This document shows positions 23,930-35,352 of a DNA stretch of 64,000 bases, piece after piece. This DNA comes from Bisporella sp. PMI_857 (Eukaryota > Ascomycota > Leotiomycetes > Helotiales > Helotiaceae), in NCBI GenBank assembly GCA_021307315.1, contig JAJSPD010000035.1, positions 310,001-374,000 of the forward strand. The letters run 5' to 3'. The notes below the pieces were generated by a model. It was given only the letters and a program-made list of their open reading frames with translations, ran no database searches and was not told the DNA's origin. Position 1 is the stretch's first letter. Each line of letters opens with the position of its first letter. A program made the translations under genes and the position numbers.

Positions 23930-24867
23930 GGAGGGGCAGCGGCTATATACCAGAACTCTTAAATTTATCCTGGTGTGCTTGGCGCAAGATTTAGATAGAT
24001 GATCTCCTTGGCATTTCCTGAGACCCTTGTATCGCAAGCTCCCCATCCCTCTTTTTGCAGTGGGAAAGGCGAGTTCCTCAACTGGAAGGTGAAGGGAATC
24101 GTATTTGGCGATTGTCGTGAGCTGGCGGTCCTCTTGGGATTTGCACATGTTTGTGACTCGCCTCGAATTGTGGGGCTCTGGTGCCAATGTATCTGATGTT
24201 AAGATACTCAGTCGCTGCATACCTCGAAATAGAGGATTGGACAGTTGAGCCATAAATATCACATCGCTGTACTATCTCCAACGGCGACAGTTTCTCAAAA
24301 ATATACTGTCTTTTAGACTTTGCCACCGAGAACTTTATGACGAGCGATAGTTCGTATTAAGCATTACTAATCTGCTTACATTCCCGTTTCTTCCTACAAA
24401 CCATCTCTTCAACGGCTAATAATCAGACATATTAAATATCTCAAATAGGAGTAATAATCTAATAGCATGATATTCGTAATACGCAACGATAATATTATGA
24501 TCTCGCCGCTTCAAATTGATAAACAACGGGAATGCAGCAAATCTCGCTAAAGCCCCTTTTTTTCAATTGAGGGATGTGCTCACAAGATTTTGTAGCAGTG
24601 AGTCTAATCCAATTGAGCACACACGATCCCGCACCTTTAGCTCTAACAGATGTGAGGGATCCAGACTCTGGGTATTATTTAGCAGTCGGTACTTCTAAAT
24701 TCGACTAGATCCTTCAAGAGTGAAGCAATGCGGCAAAAACTATATTATTATCAGGTTAAAAATGGGGAACATGCACCGTTATCTCAATAGCCTTGGAATC
24801 AGAGGCTCGAAGATAATAGAAATCAAGTCGTGGATAATTTCGAATTCATGCTGACAATTCTCAGTTA
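23930..24867. other. Intergenic, AT-rich, left flank of transposon
   Basis: Contains the promoter of the regulator gene. The frame of that gene stays open upstream to 24262, so a more distal start is possible. From about 24350 the sequence is AT-rich with no coding signal. Confidence 0.4.
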
Positions 24868-24931
24868 ACGTAGCCCACAAGCGAGTTTCCAACACAAGCG
24901 AATTTCCATTTTTTTCTTGGCATCGTACGAA
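24868..24931 (+). repeat. Left terminal inverted repeat of pogo-like element
   Basis: 64 bp, begins ACGTAGCCCA and ends in ATCGTACGAA. Perfect reverse complement of 26664-26727. Preceded by TA at 24866-24867. Confidence 0.97.
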
Positions 24932-26673
24932 ATACTCAAATATTTAAACAACAATACAAATAATTAATTATAACTTTTCAATATCTGAATCTTTAAGCTT
25001 TAATCTACTTTTTTGACATGTTCGCACATTGTGGCCAAACTCTCTGCACAATCTACAGCGTCGTTGTTGTAGTGCGTTTTGCTTTGTACGACTATTATCT
25101 TGGGCCAAATCGGCTTGTAATTGAGCATTAACATTATTTTGAGCTTGAAGATTTTGCGTATTTTGCAAACTAAGTGATTCTCCTTTTTGTATTCGGCGCT
25201 TTTTCGTACGACAGCGCCGACTAAGCTCATTATTTGCTTTGCGAAGTACTTTGTTCTTTTCGCGCAACAACACTAGTTCATGAATTGCGCGCGTTGCATC
25301 TTTTGCAAACTGATCTATACTTGACAAAAGCGAAGTTGGAGAGCTATTTTGATGTCGTACGATTCTTTCTTTGACATATATAGTCTGAGATTGTGTTTCA
25401 ATTACGTTGCTTGGAGTTTTAGGCTTTCAAATTAAAAGTAAACCGGACGACGGTCTAGGCGAAGTTGGAGTTGGCAGTTTGATATCTAGCTGTGAAATTA
25501 TATATTCTGGGTCGTACGACACAAAGCTTGTTTCGCGGAACTCTTTTCGAATGTTTGATTCAATTATTGTTGTACGAAATGCGGTGTGGAAAGCAGGAAA
25601 AAAGTCTTTTTTAGAAATATAAGTAATATGCGCACGCATCAGCTTTTCAATTTCAGCGCCGTACGATCTTTTTAACGCACGAAAACAGCCAACATCAAAA
25701 GGCTGAAGCTTGTAAGACGAATGTGCAGGCATACAAAGCATAATAATGTTGTGTTCTTTGCAATAAAGCTCGAAATCAGTCGAGTGGTGGCTTTCGTGGC
25801 TATCAAGAATCAAAAGTCGATAACTACTTTTTGTACGACTTTTTGTATGTAAATTGAAATGCCGAATTCAATTTAAGCTTTGCTTATTTGTTGTCCAGTT
25901 ATTTGCAGTAACAGCAATAACCCAATCGGACGGCAATTGACTATTTTCATACTACGACGAAAAGTGGGTTTTGCTCGCAACAATTATATATAGCGGCAGC
26001 ACATAGCCGTACGAACCGATCTTTTGAATTACTGTAATTCATTCTCGATTCCTTTGTTGTACAGTTCGAGGCTTATTGCGTCGTTCAGAGCTGGTTACAA
26101 CTATTTCGGACGAAATCTGGCTCATTACAAATCTCGTTTCGTTAAAGTTGTATATATTTTCTTTTTGAATCTTATATTTGGCAATTGTGTTTCGTACAAG
26201 GCGAAACTATGCGTTATACACGTTAGGGTCTTCGTACTAAACTTGCTGATAGTCGATTCTTCGATTAAAACGCGTTCGTAGCTTTGGTTGTTGTCGTACG
26301 AAGTTTGAAGTTCAGTTTTTGCCGACGCGTTCCGCGTTTCGTTGTTGAAGTAATTGATTAGCTATATTTTTAACATTACTAAGTCGAAGAGGAAATGACC
26401 GTGAATTCAAGTCAAGAATATGTCGTACGATAATATTTTCTTTAAGATCGGTAAGTTTTCGAGAATTAGCTGAAATATCGCGTCGTGAAGTTATTCCGTA
26501 ATATCGGTTATACAATGTTTTGCGAGGCACATTGTAAGTTCGAGCAACGCGACTTAGCTTTAAATGTGGATTCTTTTGAAGCGTATTTACTGCTAAAATA
26601 AGGTCGGATTCGTTCTAAGTACGAACCATTTTAGTATATATAAAAAATGTTGTTGAAAGGTAGTTCGTACGAT
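24924..26673. repeat. Dispersed GTACGA / TCGTACGA motif inside the transposon
   Basis: By eye there are 13 GTACGA strings in the 1,860-bp element, many extended to TCGTACGA or TCGTAC, for example near 24924, 25086, 25206, 25335, 25505, 25565, 25666, 25806, 25988, 26295, 26425, 26620 and 26667. The first and last lie in the terminal repeats. A random six-base string would be expected about once or less. They fall in both coding and flanking parts. Confidence 0.7.
24968..26629 (-). pseudogene. Pogo-family transposase, eight in-frame stops, no frameshift
   Basis: One frame of 554 codons from an ATG at 26629 to 24968 carries the whole protein, broken by eight stops (for example at 26615-26617, 26312-26314 and 26237-26239). 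Recognisable parts in order: helix-turn-helix (VPRKTLYNRYYG), the segment around GKN-stop-TSNF, DDE block 1 (IYNFNETRF), block 2 (LILDSHESHH), LQPFDVGCF, and a C-terminal zinc knuckle CRLCREFGHNVRTC. By comparison with the family, most of the stops (about six of eight) replace Trp (TGG to TGA or TAG), the first catalytic Asp is Asn, and several conserved Gly are Ser, Asn, Arg or Glu. Nearly all inferred changes are G-to-A or C-to-T, and there are no indels, which is the pattern left by RIP. The comparison is from memory of the family. Confidence 0.92.
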
Positions 26674-26727
26674 GCCAAGAAAAAAATGGAAATTCGCTTG
26701 TGTTGGAAACTCGCTTGTGGGCTACGT
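26664..26727 (-). repeat. Right terminal inverted repeat of pogo-like element
   Basis: 64 bp, reverse complement of 24868-24931 with no mismatch. Followed by TA at 26728-26729, the second copy of the target dinucleotide. Confidence 0.97.
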
Positions 26728-27965
26728 TAGCAGAACATTATCCCCAATTAAGATTAGCGTGCTTGGCACATATGGTCTGTGTGCTTCGCCTATTTATACG
26801 TATTAAAGGCATGACACCAACATATTATGGAGTTTCAACGGATACTAACAAAGAGTTTAAATGCTGACAATCAACGGTGTGTGGTATCTCGATGCAAAGG
26901 TGGCCAGCATAACCTATCCCTATCATCTTCTCGAAATCGCCCAACAACTACACGCAAAATGGAGATAGGAGAGGATGGGCCAAAGTAGGACGACATCGCT
27001 GACTCTTGTATTGAATGCGCAAATCCGTATTATTGTCAGTCGATTTTGTAGAGCTCTCAGAGAGCGACTAGGAGAAAGCTCTGAAGAATGTAGTTTGGTA
27101 GTTGGGATGTGAGATAGTGACTTGACAAATCACTGCCACAGCTGTTTATCTTTGTCTGAGAAGCTTGCAAGTGCAACCGACAAACAATGAAATTCTTTTG
27201 TCAATCTACTCACTCAATAGCAATTTTCGAAGTTACAGAGAACAAAGCCACTTTTATTATGCGATGAAATGTAGCCTTCAAGTTCTGTTTTCAAAATGCT
27301 TTTTTTGATGTGCACCTTCTCTAGTGAACTCAACAGAGTCACCTTAATGCTGTTTATTAGCATTAATCTTCGGAATGGCAGCTCTGTTAGTTGTGAAGCT
27401 CCTGATCTGATCTATCACATTACACCTTCAATATCCTGCGCATCAAAAGCTTGGTCCAAAAATAGTTTAGCGCGAAAGATTGAGTTTTGTCATTGATAGA
27501 ATTAATCAATATTGTAAATCAGCGATCATTCTCGCAGTGATGCTGGAGGCACGATGGCCGCTAAGGAGTTCCTCACTTAATAGAGCAACCTGCTCACAAT
27601 TTATGACTGGAAGAGAGAAATTTATCCATTTCCGGCGGTCTCTCAAGGTCAAGATTGATAGAACTCAATGAGGTCTTTATTGAAGTTGTATGCCAAAGCT
27701 GGTGTATCTTTGACGTTTGGAAGGGATAGTCATTTTATTTTACGATCTTGACCGGAAGTGTAACTCTTTGTCATTAATCTAAGTCTCTTGTTATGTTTGC
27801 TGACTAGAAAACCCGATGCTCACTTGTTTCTCTTATATGAAAAATATTACACGATTGTCGTCTTCGAAATATCGTGATGTTAGGACTTTAGAGATTTGTA
27901 TATGCTTCCCAGCTAAGGACCGCCGTCATACTTCTCTATCATAACTCTTCCAAAACGGTGGCATT
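26728..27965. other. Right flank of transposon; possible gene relic at 27296-27671
   Basis: About 1.24 kb. Two overlapping plus-strand frames, 27296-27496 and 27480-27671, have protein-like composition and meet at IEFCH / FVIDRINQYC, as if one reading frame had been shifted. I recognise no family. The rest is AT-rich promoter sequence of the downstream gene. Confidence 0.35.
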
Positions 27966-30900
27966 ATGTCTGCTTCTCCTAGAGTTCCAAGTAGTCCCTT
28001 AGACTTCCCTGATGACCACCATTTCTCGCAGAACCAAGCTCGGTGGTATAGAGACAACAACCCGAATTATGATCAGCCAAATGATCAAATCTTTAAAGCC
28101 GGGCTGGTGGCGAACCGAAAGCAGAAATGGGCGGCAAATGAAGAAGAAGGGGCAGATATTGATGATTTATTTTCTCTTCATATCACTGAAAGCCGAATTT
28201 ACGAACAGCCTTTCTCGGATGATCATGAAGAGAGAGTCAAGTACACCATCGAAGCTATAGCTCATGATTTAATTGATATATTCAAAGATACCCCTGAGGG
28301 TTGGATAGAGATGTGGGTCAGAGCACTAGTTCTTAATCCAAGTACCAGACCTAATCTTCGACTCCCATACTCGCCCCGAGGCACACAAGTCAAGGAACTC
28401 AATCCCACGATGGCCGCTGGTTATCCGCCTCCAACTCCGACATTCAGTCAATCCTTTATGAACCAAGCAGCGACGCCATCCAGAGTTTACCCGCCGAGCA
28501 GTGGGAATAGTGGCGCATTGCAGCAGAGGGAGCCTGAAGATATATCATTGGTTACCGCATCCGAATCTGAGGCGTCCTCGAAGGTCAGTAGTCCTACGGG
28601 AGCGGGGTTTCTAACTGAAGAGGACTACAACAGATCACCGTCTGGCCAGGTCTCCCTTAAGGATACCTTTTTTGTGCTTCGTCTGCACAAACGTCCAGAG
28701 CTTGGCAAAACCACCGCAAAGGAGCTCAAAATTAACACATCACGCTGTTTCCCACCTCTTGGACGAAATGGTCGGGATCCAAGTTCTTACTCATACCGGT
28801 TGTTCAAAACTGAATTCCAGAAAGCTGCTAACAGAGGAATTCCTGCCGATGTTGTTCCTTACAATCTTGAGACCGGGGCGTTTACATATGTGCGGGATGA
28901 AAAAGAGAAACGTATTCGTAACCAGAAGGACTTTGAGGCTGCCATCACGTATCTTTACAATACACGTAGCATTTCGGTAGATTATGGATTGGCGTTTGCG
29001 TTCTATGATAATTACCAAGGCACGACTAGAGAGGAGTCCGGGGGAACGACTCCTGGTCCATCCAGCATTGGCCAGTATTCGCCGAGATCTTCACCAACTA
29101 AGCTTAAAGAAAGGGCTGAATTTGCCCAGACTTTATCCACTGAACTTAAAGACAAAGCCGCAGTTGTCAAGAATAGGCTGAGGGACCTCCAGCAAAATAA
29201 GCGATATGCTTCAAACACGTCGAGCCTCGGTGTTTCCGGGTTCTTGCGGCCTCTATCCACTGTGCATCAAGCAGCAACTCGTGAGTTCTATACAAATACC
29301 ATTCCCGAAAATGTGCGCAAAGAGAAGGCATCAAAATTACGAAGAATGTTTCCTCTTGGACAACTGCCTACAGTGCAAGTCGCTGAGCAGGCTTTACTTG
29401 AGTGTAATGGTGATGTCGATGCCGCATTCAAAAAACTTGGTGGTAAAGTACCAAGAATTCCACTCAAAGCTCCAGAGCGATCCACGCCAAAGGCGTCCCC
29501 TGTCTTGAAAAAGACAACCCTGATCAAGCCAGGGACTGCTTCGCCTGTCACATCTAGGCAGGGCCCTCAGCCGACAACTTCGGGGCCAGTGACATCTCAG
29601 CCAAGCACAGCCATTGAGGAGCATCAAGGATCACTGGCTTCTGTACAAACTGCTTGGTCTTCCGTTGAAGCGGCTGGGAGGCCTGGCACTGCTCCGAAAA
29701 TCCCGTCTCCTGGCCAAAGCAAACAAGCTCAGAAAAATGCTGACGCAGCCGCCGCTGATTCAGGTAACAGTAGGATATCCATAAAATTATTGCCGACGGC
29801 AATCCAGAAGCGTGCTCGACAGAGTAAACCTACCTTAACCAAGGTAGCGCCATTAACAGCAGGCAGTGCAGGCACAAGAATTCCCACTAGGACTATAACT
29901 GAGTCTCCAGGATCGAGCCGCTTAGGAACCGCATTGTCAGGAAGATCTCGCCTTCGAGCATTGAATATTTTCTCTACATTAAACAAACTTGAGGGAAAGG
30001 GAAGGGAGACACAGGGTAAGCATAAATTTGATGGATTATACGAGGAGACTAGGCGTGTTCTGTACAAATCTGGTGGTGATTCTGGTTATGATCCCACGAA
30101 AGCTCTGCGACCCGGAAGTATTGAAGGTCAGGGAAGTCTTCACAGCCCTGAGGTCAAGGATGTCGTCACAGAGTAAGCACCATATAGCTTCATTGTGTTA
30201 TTAATTTGCTGATATTTAATATAGATTTAAAGAACTTGCAAATCTTGACGTTCTCGGTCAATTGAACGAACCTGCTGAAGGGCACTCACCATACTGGACC
30301 CGTTGGGAGGAGTGCTGTCTCCTTTTTAACATGGATACGGCAAAGACCGGCGTGGAAGAAAGAGTCCAGCTCGCTGGCTTAAAGCAACCACTGTTTCAGT
30401 ACCAAGCTTTTGCCGTATTCTGGCAAATGTCAACATCCCGATCATCTGGTGGTGGATTCATGGCTGATGCTCCTGGCTTAGGCAAAACATTGGTATTTCT
30501 TGCATTTATTGTTGTCGAGCATCAACTATCATTGCTTCATGAGGATGTTAAGAAGTCGATTGCAACGGGCGTTAACCCGGATCGAGATTGGGAGACTGCT
30601 GATAAACGGCATCGAACACCCGATAATCAGAGCCCTGATAGTGATTGCCCCTCTAGTAACGAACGTCCAGGATGGATTCGTTGTCCCTGTTTGCGATCCA
30701 GCCCAGCATTTCGAATGGAACCACATAGAGGCGTCCGTCTAGCCCTGGTGCCTACTACATTGATGGCAAATTGGAGGAAACAGTGGGCGGAGAATATTGA
30801 CCTAGATATTATTGGTCTTGATATGCGTTTGCTTCTGGCACATCCTGGCGGCGCTGAAAACGCTAAGCGTCACGAATTAGCAGAGTTTCCAGATAATATT

Positions 30901-33474
30901 GCTGCTTTGAAGTCTGGAACATCCAATCTCGGAGAAAAGGTACCAGATACCGCTTTTATGCACCAAGAAAGATTTCTTGTCCTTGCAACCAGTCAAGGTT
31001 ACGAATCTTGGATAAGCAAATTTAAATCTACGCGGGAGGATATTCTGGCGAGACGGCGGACATCTAATTTCCGGCTACCCTTCGGACATAAAGACGAGCC
31101 CAAGTTCAATATAAACATTGGGATTGCTTGTGTGGACGAGTTCCACGAAGACTTTCGGGTTGGCGAGAGGCGAATCGATATACTTGCACGACTACCCGGG
31201 AATGAACCTTGGTGCTGGGCTCTTTCTGGCACCCCGATTGAGAACACTCCTAGAAGTCTGCAGGGAATACTTAATGCTATTGAAAAGCAATTCAATAAGC
31301 GACTTATAAATGGGCAACCAACGTCTTGGGGGCAAGATCGTGCTCTGAGAATGTTTACCCATGATGTTTATGAGAGAGTCTGCAAGGAGTTCGACATGCT
31401 GGCGAAAGCCAAAGGTCAACACCACAATAAGTCGGCAATCGACGATCTGAAGAAAAGGTTTCTACCATTTTTGATTCAGTTCATGATACGACGTACACCA
31501 GACACGAACTGGTACGGGCATGGGCTCGCACCACTCAAACCTATGTTCCACCACGACATTTATCTGGCTCACAATGCAACCTTCGATGCTGAAATCGAGG
31601 CAATGCAGCCGGAGCTTGATGCAGCGTATTCAATTGCTCTCCAAACCATCCAGGACAAATGGCGTAGCGAGGATCCTCAAAAACGTGCATGGCCGATGCC
31701 TTCTCAGCTTGGTTATTCAAACACCATAAGCGTGCAGTATAAGCTCAAGATTTTAGCGACTTGTCCATGGCTGGTCAAGCTCACTACAGGGCCAACACCT
31801 ATGACTCTGAAGAATGACGAGCTAACTAAATGGAAAGGCAAATACGAAAATTCGCCATACGGGAAGAACTTACAATCGATTGTAGAGAGTAGCCCTAAAC
31901 TACTATGGTTAAGACAGTTCATCATAGATTTGGACAAGACAAAAGACGTTGATGGCCAAGAGCACAAGGTATTGATCATGAGCCAATACAATTGCATATG
32001 CCTGCTCGTCAAGTATATGATTGAGACGTACATAAAAAATAAGAAAGAAAGGGTGGGATTCATTCACTCGAGCCAAAGCGCGCGTGAAGCAGCCATCACT
32101 ATTGAAGCATTCAGCGACGAAACCGAGCTCGACAAGGACAAGAAAATAATCAGAAGAAAACACAAGGAGAATTTTCAATTTCTCGTCGGCTCAACCAGGC
32201 AACTGGGCAGAGGTCTCCAGCTCACTCGTGCTTCTAATGTCGTTCTCATGGAACCAGATCATAAGTTCGAACACGAAGTACAAGCATTCGCTCGTGTTAA
32301 CCGTATCGGGCAACGCAATCCTCGAGCATTCTCATTCCGTCTGATAGATGAAGGGAGTCAGATCGAAGAGCAGATCATTGAGAGACAGATCCAACTGAAT
32401 CAACTACCTGGCAAACCAGTCAAGCGTGCATCCGATCTCAAGGATGGAGGATTCCTAGATGACTTGGAAAAAGACCCTTTCTTGATCCAGTTGTTTGAGC
32501 GAGATATTGTGAATACCGGTTTATCATCTGGCTCGACTGGCAAGGATACTGGGGTCCCGAGAAAAGACAGCGAGGTGATACCTAGCCCGAATACCTTGGG
32601 ACGCGGGAGAACATGGTGGTTACCGGAGGATGTCCCAGGATTACCAGGTTATCCGCAGCATACGCAGGATCTGAAGGACATGAGCTTCGAGGAAACAGTA
32701 ACGAGCGATAACGAACCGGTATATAAAAACAAGCCTCCCTTGGCCGGCCACCCAGTTATCACACAACACCCCACTCAGCAAGCGCCTCCAGATGTGAGAG
32801 ACCACCCCGCATTGAGAGATGTGCCTTTGTTGACAGAGGACCCTCTCTCCACCAACTCATCTCAGTGGTCTCGCGAAATTCTAACACAGAGATTCTACGG
32901 TGATGATAAAGGGAATGCCAAAGCCCAGCTGGATAATGACAAACGTTCCGATCTTCCAAATCCTTTCGAATACGATAAAGACAGGTACAAGAATGAAGCT
33001 CAACCCAGCACGGACAGCCCGAGCTTCTACAACAGAGTCGGGGGAATGAGCCCGCTTAACCCCCCTCCAACAGCCCGTGCTGAGGAAACTATCAGCGGTT
33101 ACAGCAGAGGCAAAGGCGTCTCCCAGCTTCCGGCGGCAATTCGCCAGGACGAGCCGGTCAGCAAAGTAGAGGGAATCTCTCCCGCTCGTTCCCAAGCTTC
33201 TCCTCGCACTCCTTCCCGATCGCCTCGCCGCCCAGACTCACCGATTATCAAGCCGACGTACAGAACAACGCCGGGAAGCGAGAGGAGGACAAGAGAGGCC
33301 GCTCTTCGCCTTGAGCAGCAGCGTGCCGCGAGTTCGTCCGAGAGCCACCATTCTTTGGAGAGACCTGATACGGCGCAATCTTCTAGCGCGCATTCAGAAG
33401 GCACCAGCGATACGCAGGATCGCAGGTTTAGCCTTAGGAGAAAACGTGGGCATGCTGATCTAAAGAGGTCCTGA
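27966..33474 (+). CDS. Giant SNF2-family ATPase with N-terminal CUE/UBA-like segment
   Basis: Exon 1 is 27966-30172 and exon 2 is 30225-33474, joined across a 52-nt intron (GTAAGC...ATATAG); 1,818 aa. Read separately the two exons look like two genes, but the splice sites and frame are clean. The N-terminal 735 residues are mostly low-complexity, with a CUE/UBA-like helical segment at about 454-494 (LRRMFPL...EQALLECNGDVDAAFKKLGG). The helicase part has motif I PGLGKT (about 819-824), motif II as DEFH rather than DEAH (about 1038), motif III SGTP (about 1069), motif V GRGLQLTRASNVV and motif VI FARVNRIGQRNP (about 1427). All catalytic residues seem present, so ATP-driven DNA translocation is expected. 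The C-terminal 350 residues are Pro/Ser/Arg-rich and disordered-looking. Target and complex unknown; nuclear by inference. Confidence 0.9.
30173..30224 (+). other. Intron joining the two halves of the SNF2 gene
   Basis: 52 nt, donor GTAAGC, branch site TGCTGAT, acceptor ATATAG. The join creates a Glu codon and continues as EFKELANLDVLGQ. Confidence 0.88.
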
Positions 33475-34281
33475 GAGATTTTCCCTCATTTTCAGGTTAT
33501 GGTCTCTGGATGGGCGGATGTTAGCGGATATGGAGTGTTTGGCGTTTGGATTGTAAAGTGCCTAATTGGGAGTTATGTTGTCTGGCGGCCTAGGTATTAA
33601 ATGGCTTTTCTGTAGATCTAATTGCTTTGGGGATGTAGATACTTGTCGGTATCAGCAAGTAGTTAACATATAATTGTTCTCAGAATCGCCTTGAGCTTCA
33701 GTTCGAAAAAGTCGGTGAGGATAGTACAGAACTAGTGCTCGCTCTGGGTTATCTGGGAGATTTGTCACAGAATCAACATGTTCAGGTTAGTCTGGTAGGA
33801 TTCTTACCCTAGGAGAGACTGGCACAAAACCTATGCGTATAAGATGCCGAAATGCATCCTATTCATCCTGACGTAATATAGATAAAGAAACAGTGACGAA
33901 GCTCGAAATTCTATAAGCTTAGATAACAGTTGCCTAACAACATAACGTTGGCAGAGACAGAGCTCCAGACAAGTAGGCGACATATCGCCACTGGTCGTAG
34001 AAATTTAACAAGGGAATAAAATGGCCGATGGAGCATTGCATCATGTAGCGATGGTACACTGATAGAGCATATAAATCTCTGATTTATTTTAGTTTTAGTA
34101 TTCTAAGCCTTGATCTATATAATGTTAGCTGAGACACCAGAGCATCCGTGTGAAGAGTGCGACTTACCTTCTATGCCAAGATTCTGCTGGCCTATATCAC
34201 TGATCCGTGACGCTATTATGTCTTTAGTTCGGGGAAATGTCCTTTACATGCTCCGATTTTCCCCTTGATTTATTGGCTCCT
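33475..34281. other. Convergent intergenic region
   Basis: About 800 bp between the stop of the SNF2 gene and the stop of the ankyrin gene. No open frame of note; it presumably carries both terminators. Confidence 0.5.
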
Positions 34282-35091
34282 TTATGCGACCGTAGGTGTC
34301 TCTTTGATATTGACATCCTTGACCTGCTCCACGACTTTGCTCAGGAGATCCTTCCCATCCGCCTTCAAATCTTCAGGAATGGGTTCCTTTCCATTCTCTG
34401 GCGCTTCTTCCATCTCCTCATCCACATCTTCAGCACCGTCTCCTGACTCTCCGGATTTCTCACCAAACCCTGCCTCTAAACCGCTCCCACCTTCCTCTAA
34501 TACCCACTTCACCACGTCGGCTTTATCATTCAACTCTGCCTCATATATAGCATCGTGACCTCGATGATTTGTGATCGTTGGATCTAACAGAATTATCAGC
34601 ATCTAGCCCTTCCCGACGGATGACCACATCTCCCATCAGGAGGAACTCACCTGCACCATTCTCCAAAAGCACCTTTACAGAGGGCAAATGCCCATTCAGC
34701 GCCGCCCAATGCAACGCCGTATTCCCCGCCTGATTCTGCGAATTCAATACCGAAAGCATCGCCGGATTTTGAGGCGATGACTGTGAAAGCCATTTACACA
34801 GATCTAGCAGCAGACCTGCCATAACATGTCAGCAGTTGCTCATATAATGTCTTATTATATAGTGAAAGCAGAGAAATAACCTTCATGGCCATTAGCAGCC
34901 GCCATATGCAACGGTCCATTCCCGCTATTCTCATCCTTCGTAAGTTCCAGCAACCCCACCAGGTCAATCTTCTCCCTCAGGAGAACGGCATCTTTCACGG
35001 CGTTAAATTCTTCGAGATCCCCTACACGAGCGAAGTACAGTAGATCATCAATTTCATCTTCAGAGAGTCCATGGGGTGCTGTGGTAGCCAT
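34282..35091 (-). CDS. YAR1: Ankyrin-repeat protein, Yar1-like
   Basis: Three exons: 34881-35091, 34651-34815, 34282-34583 (introns of 65 nt, donor GTTATT, and 67 nt, donor GTGAGT); 225 aa. Start ATG 35089-35091 (MATTAPHGLSEDEIDDLLYFAR). Two ankyrin repeats are clear (GNGPLHMAAANGHEGLLLDL and GNTALHWAALNGHLPSVKVLL) and a third is partial (HRGHDAIYEAELNDKADVVKWVL), followed by an acidic tail. Size, repeat layout and N terminus match yeast Yar1, the chaperone that protects ribosomal protein S3 until it joins the 40S precursor. The role is by homology. The first donor GTTATT is non-consensus after GT but the only one that keeps the ankyrin frame. Confidence 0.85.
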
Positions 35092-35352
35092 GATTGCGTT
35101 TCTCTTTCGGGGTGAAATTTATTTTAATATTTTTCTTGAAGTTGATGCCAAGCACCCTCTATATCAACCCACGTTCGTGGCTACCCCGCGGTCCACCTTT
35201 TCACGTGCTATTACCCCCTATTGCTTCGCTGCCGCCGCTAGCATGAATCTTATAATTTTCGTGTTTTTGGATGATAACTCCTTTATATCTGCACTTGATC
35301 GTAGAAGAAATAGCATATACCACAGCCTGGTTAGTGAATCGAGAATCTCAAT

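Larger units (their letters stand above)
24868..26727 (-). mobile_element. Pogo/Fot1-like Tc1-mariner superfamily DNA transposon, 1,860 bp, inactivated
   Basis: Bounded by 64-bp inverted repeats that are identical base for base (24868-24931 and 26664-26727), starting ACGTAGCCCA, and flanked by a TA dinucleotide on each side (24866-24867 and 26728-26729), the target duplication expected of Tc1/mariner/pogo elements. Length, repeat size and the internal transposase with N-terminal helix-turn-helix, DDE domain and C-terminal zinc knuckle all fit fungal pogo (Fot1/Flipper-like) elements. The transposase has eight in-frame stops, so this copy is not autonomous. The ends look fit for mobilisation in trans. 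Confidence 0.95.
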
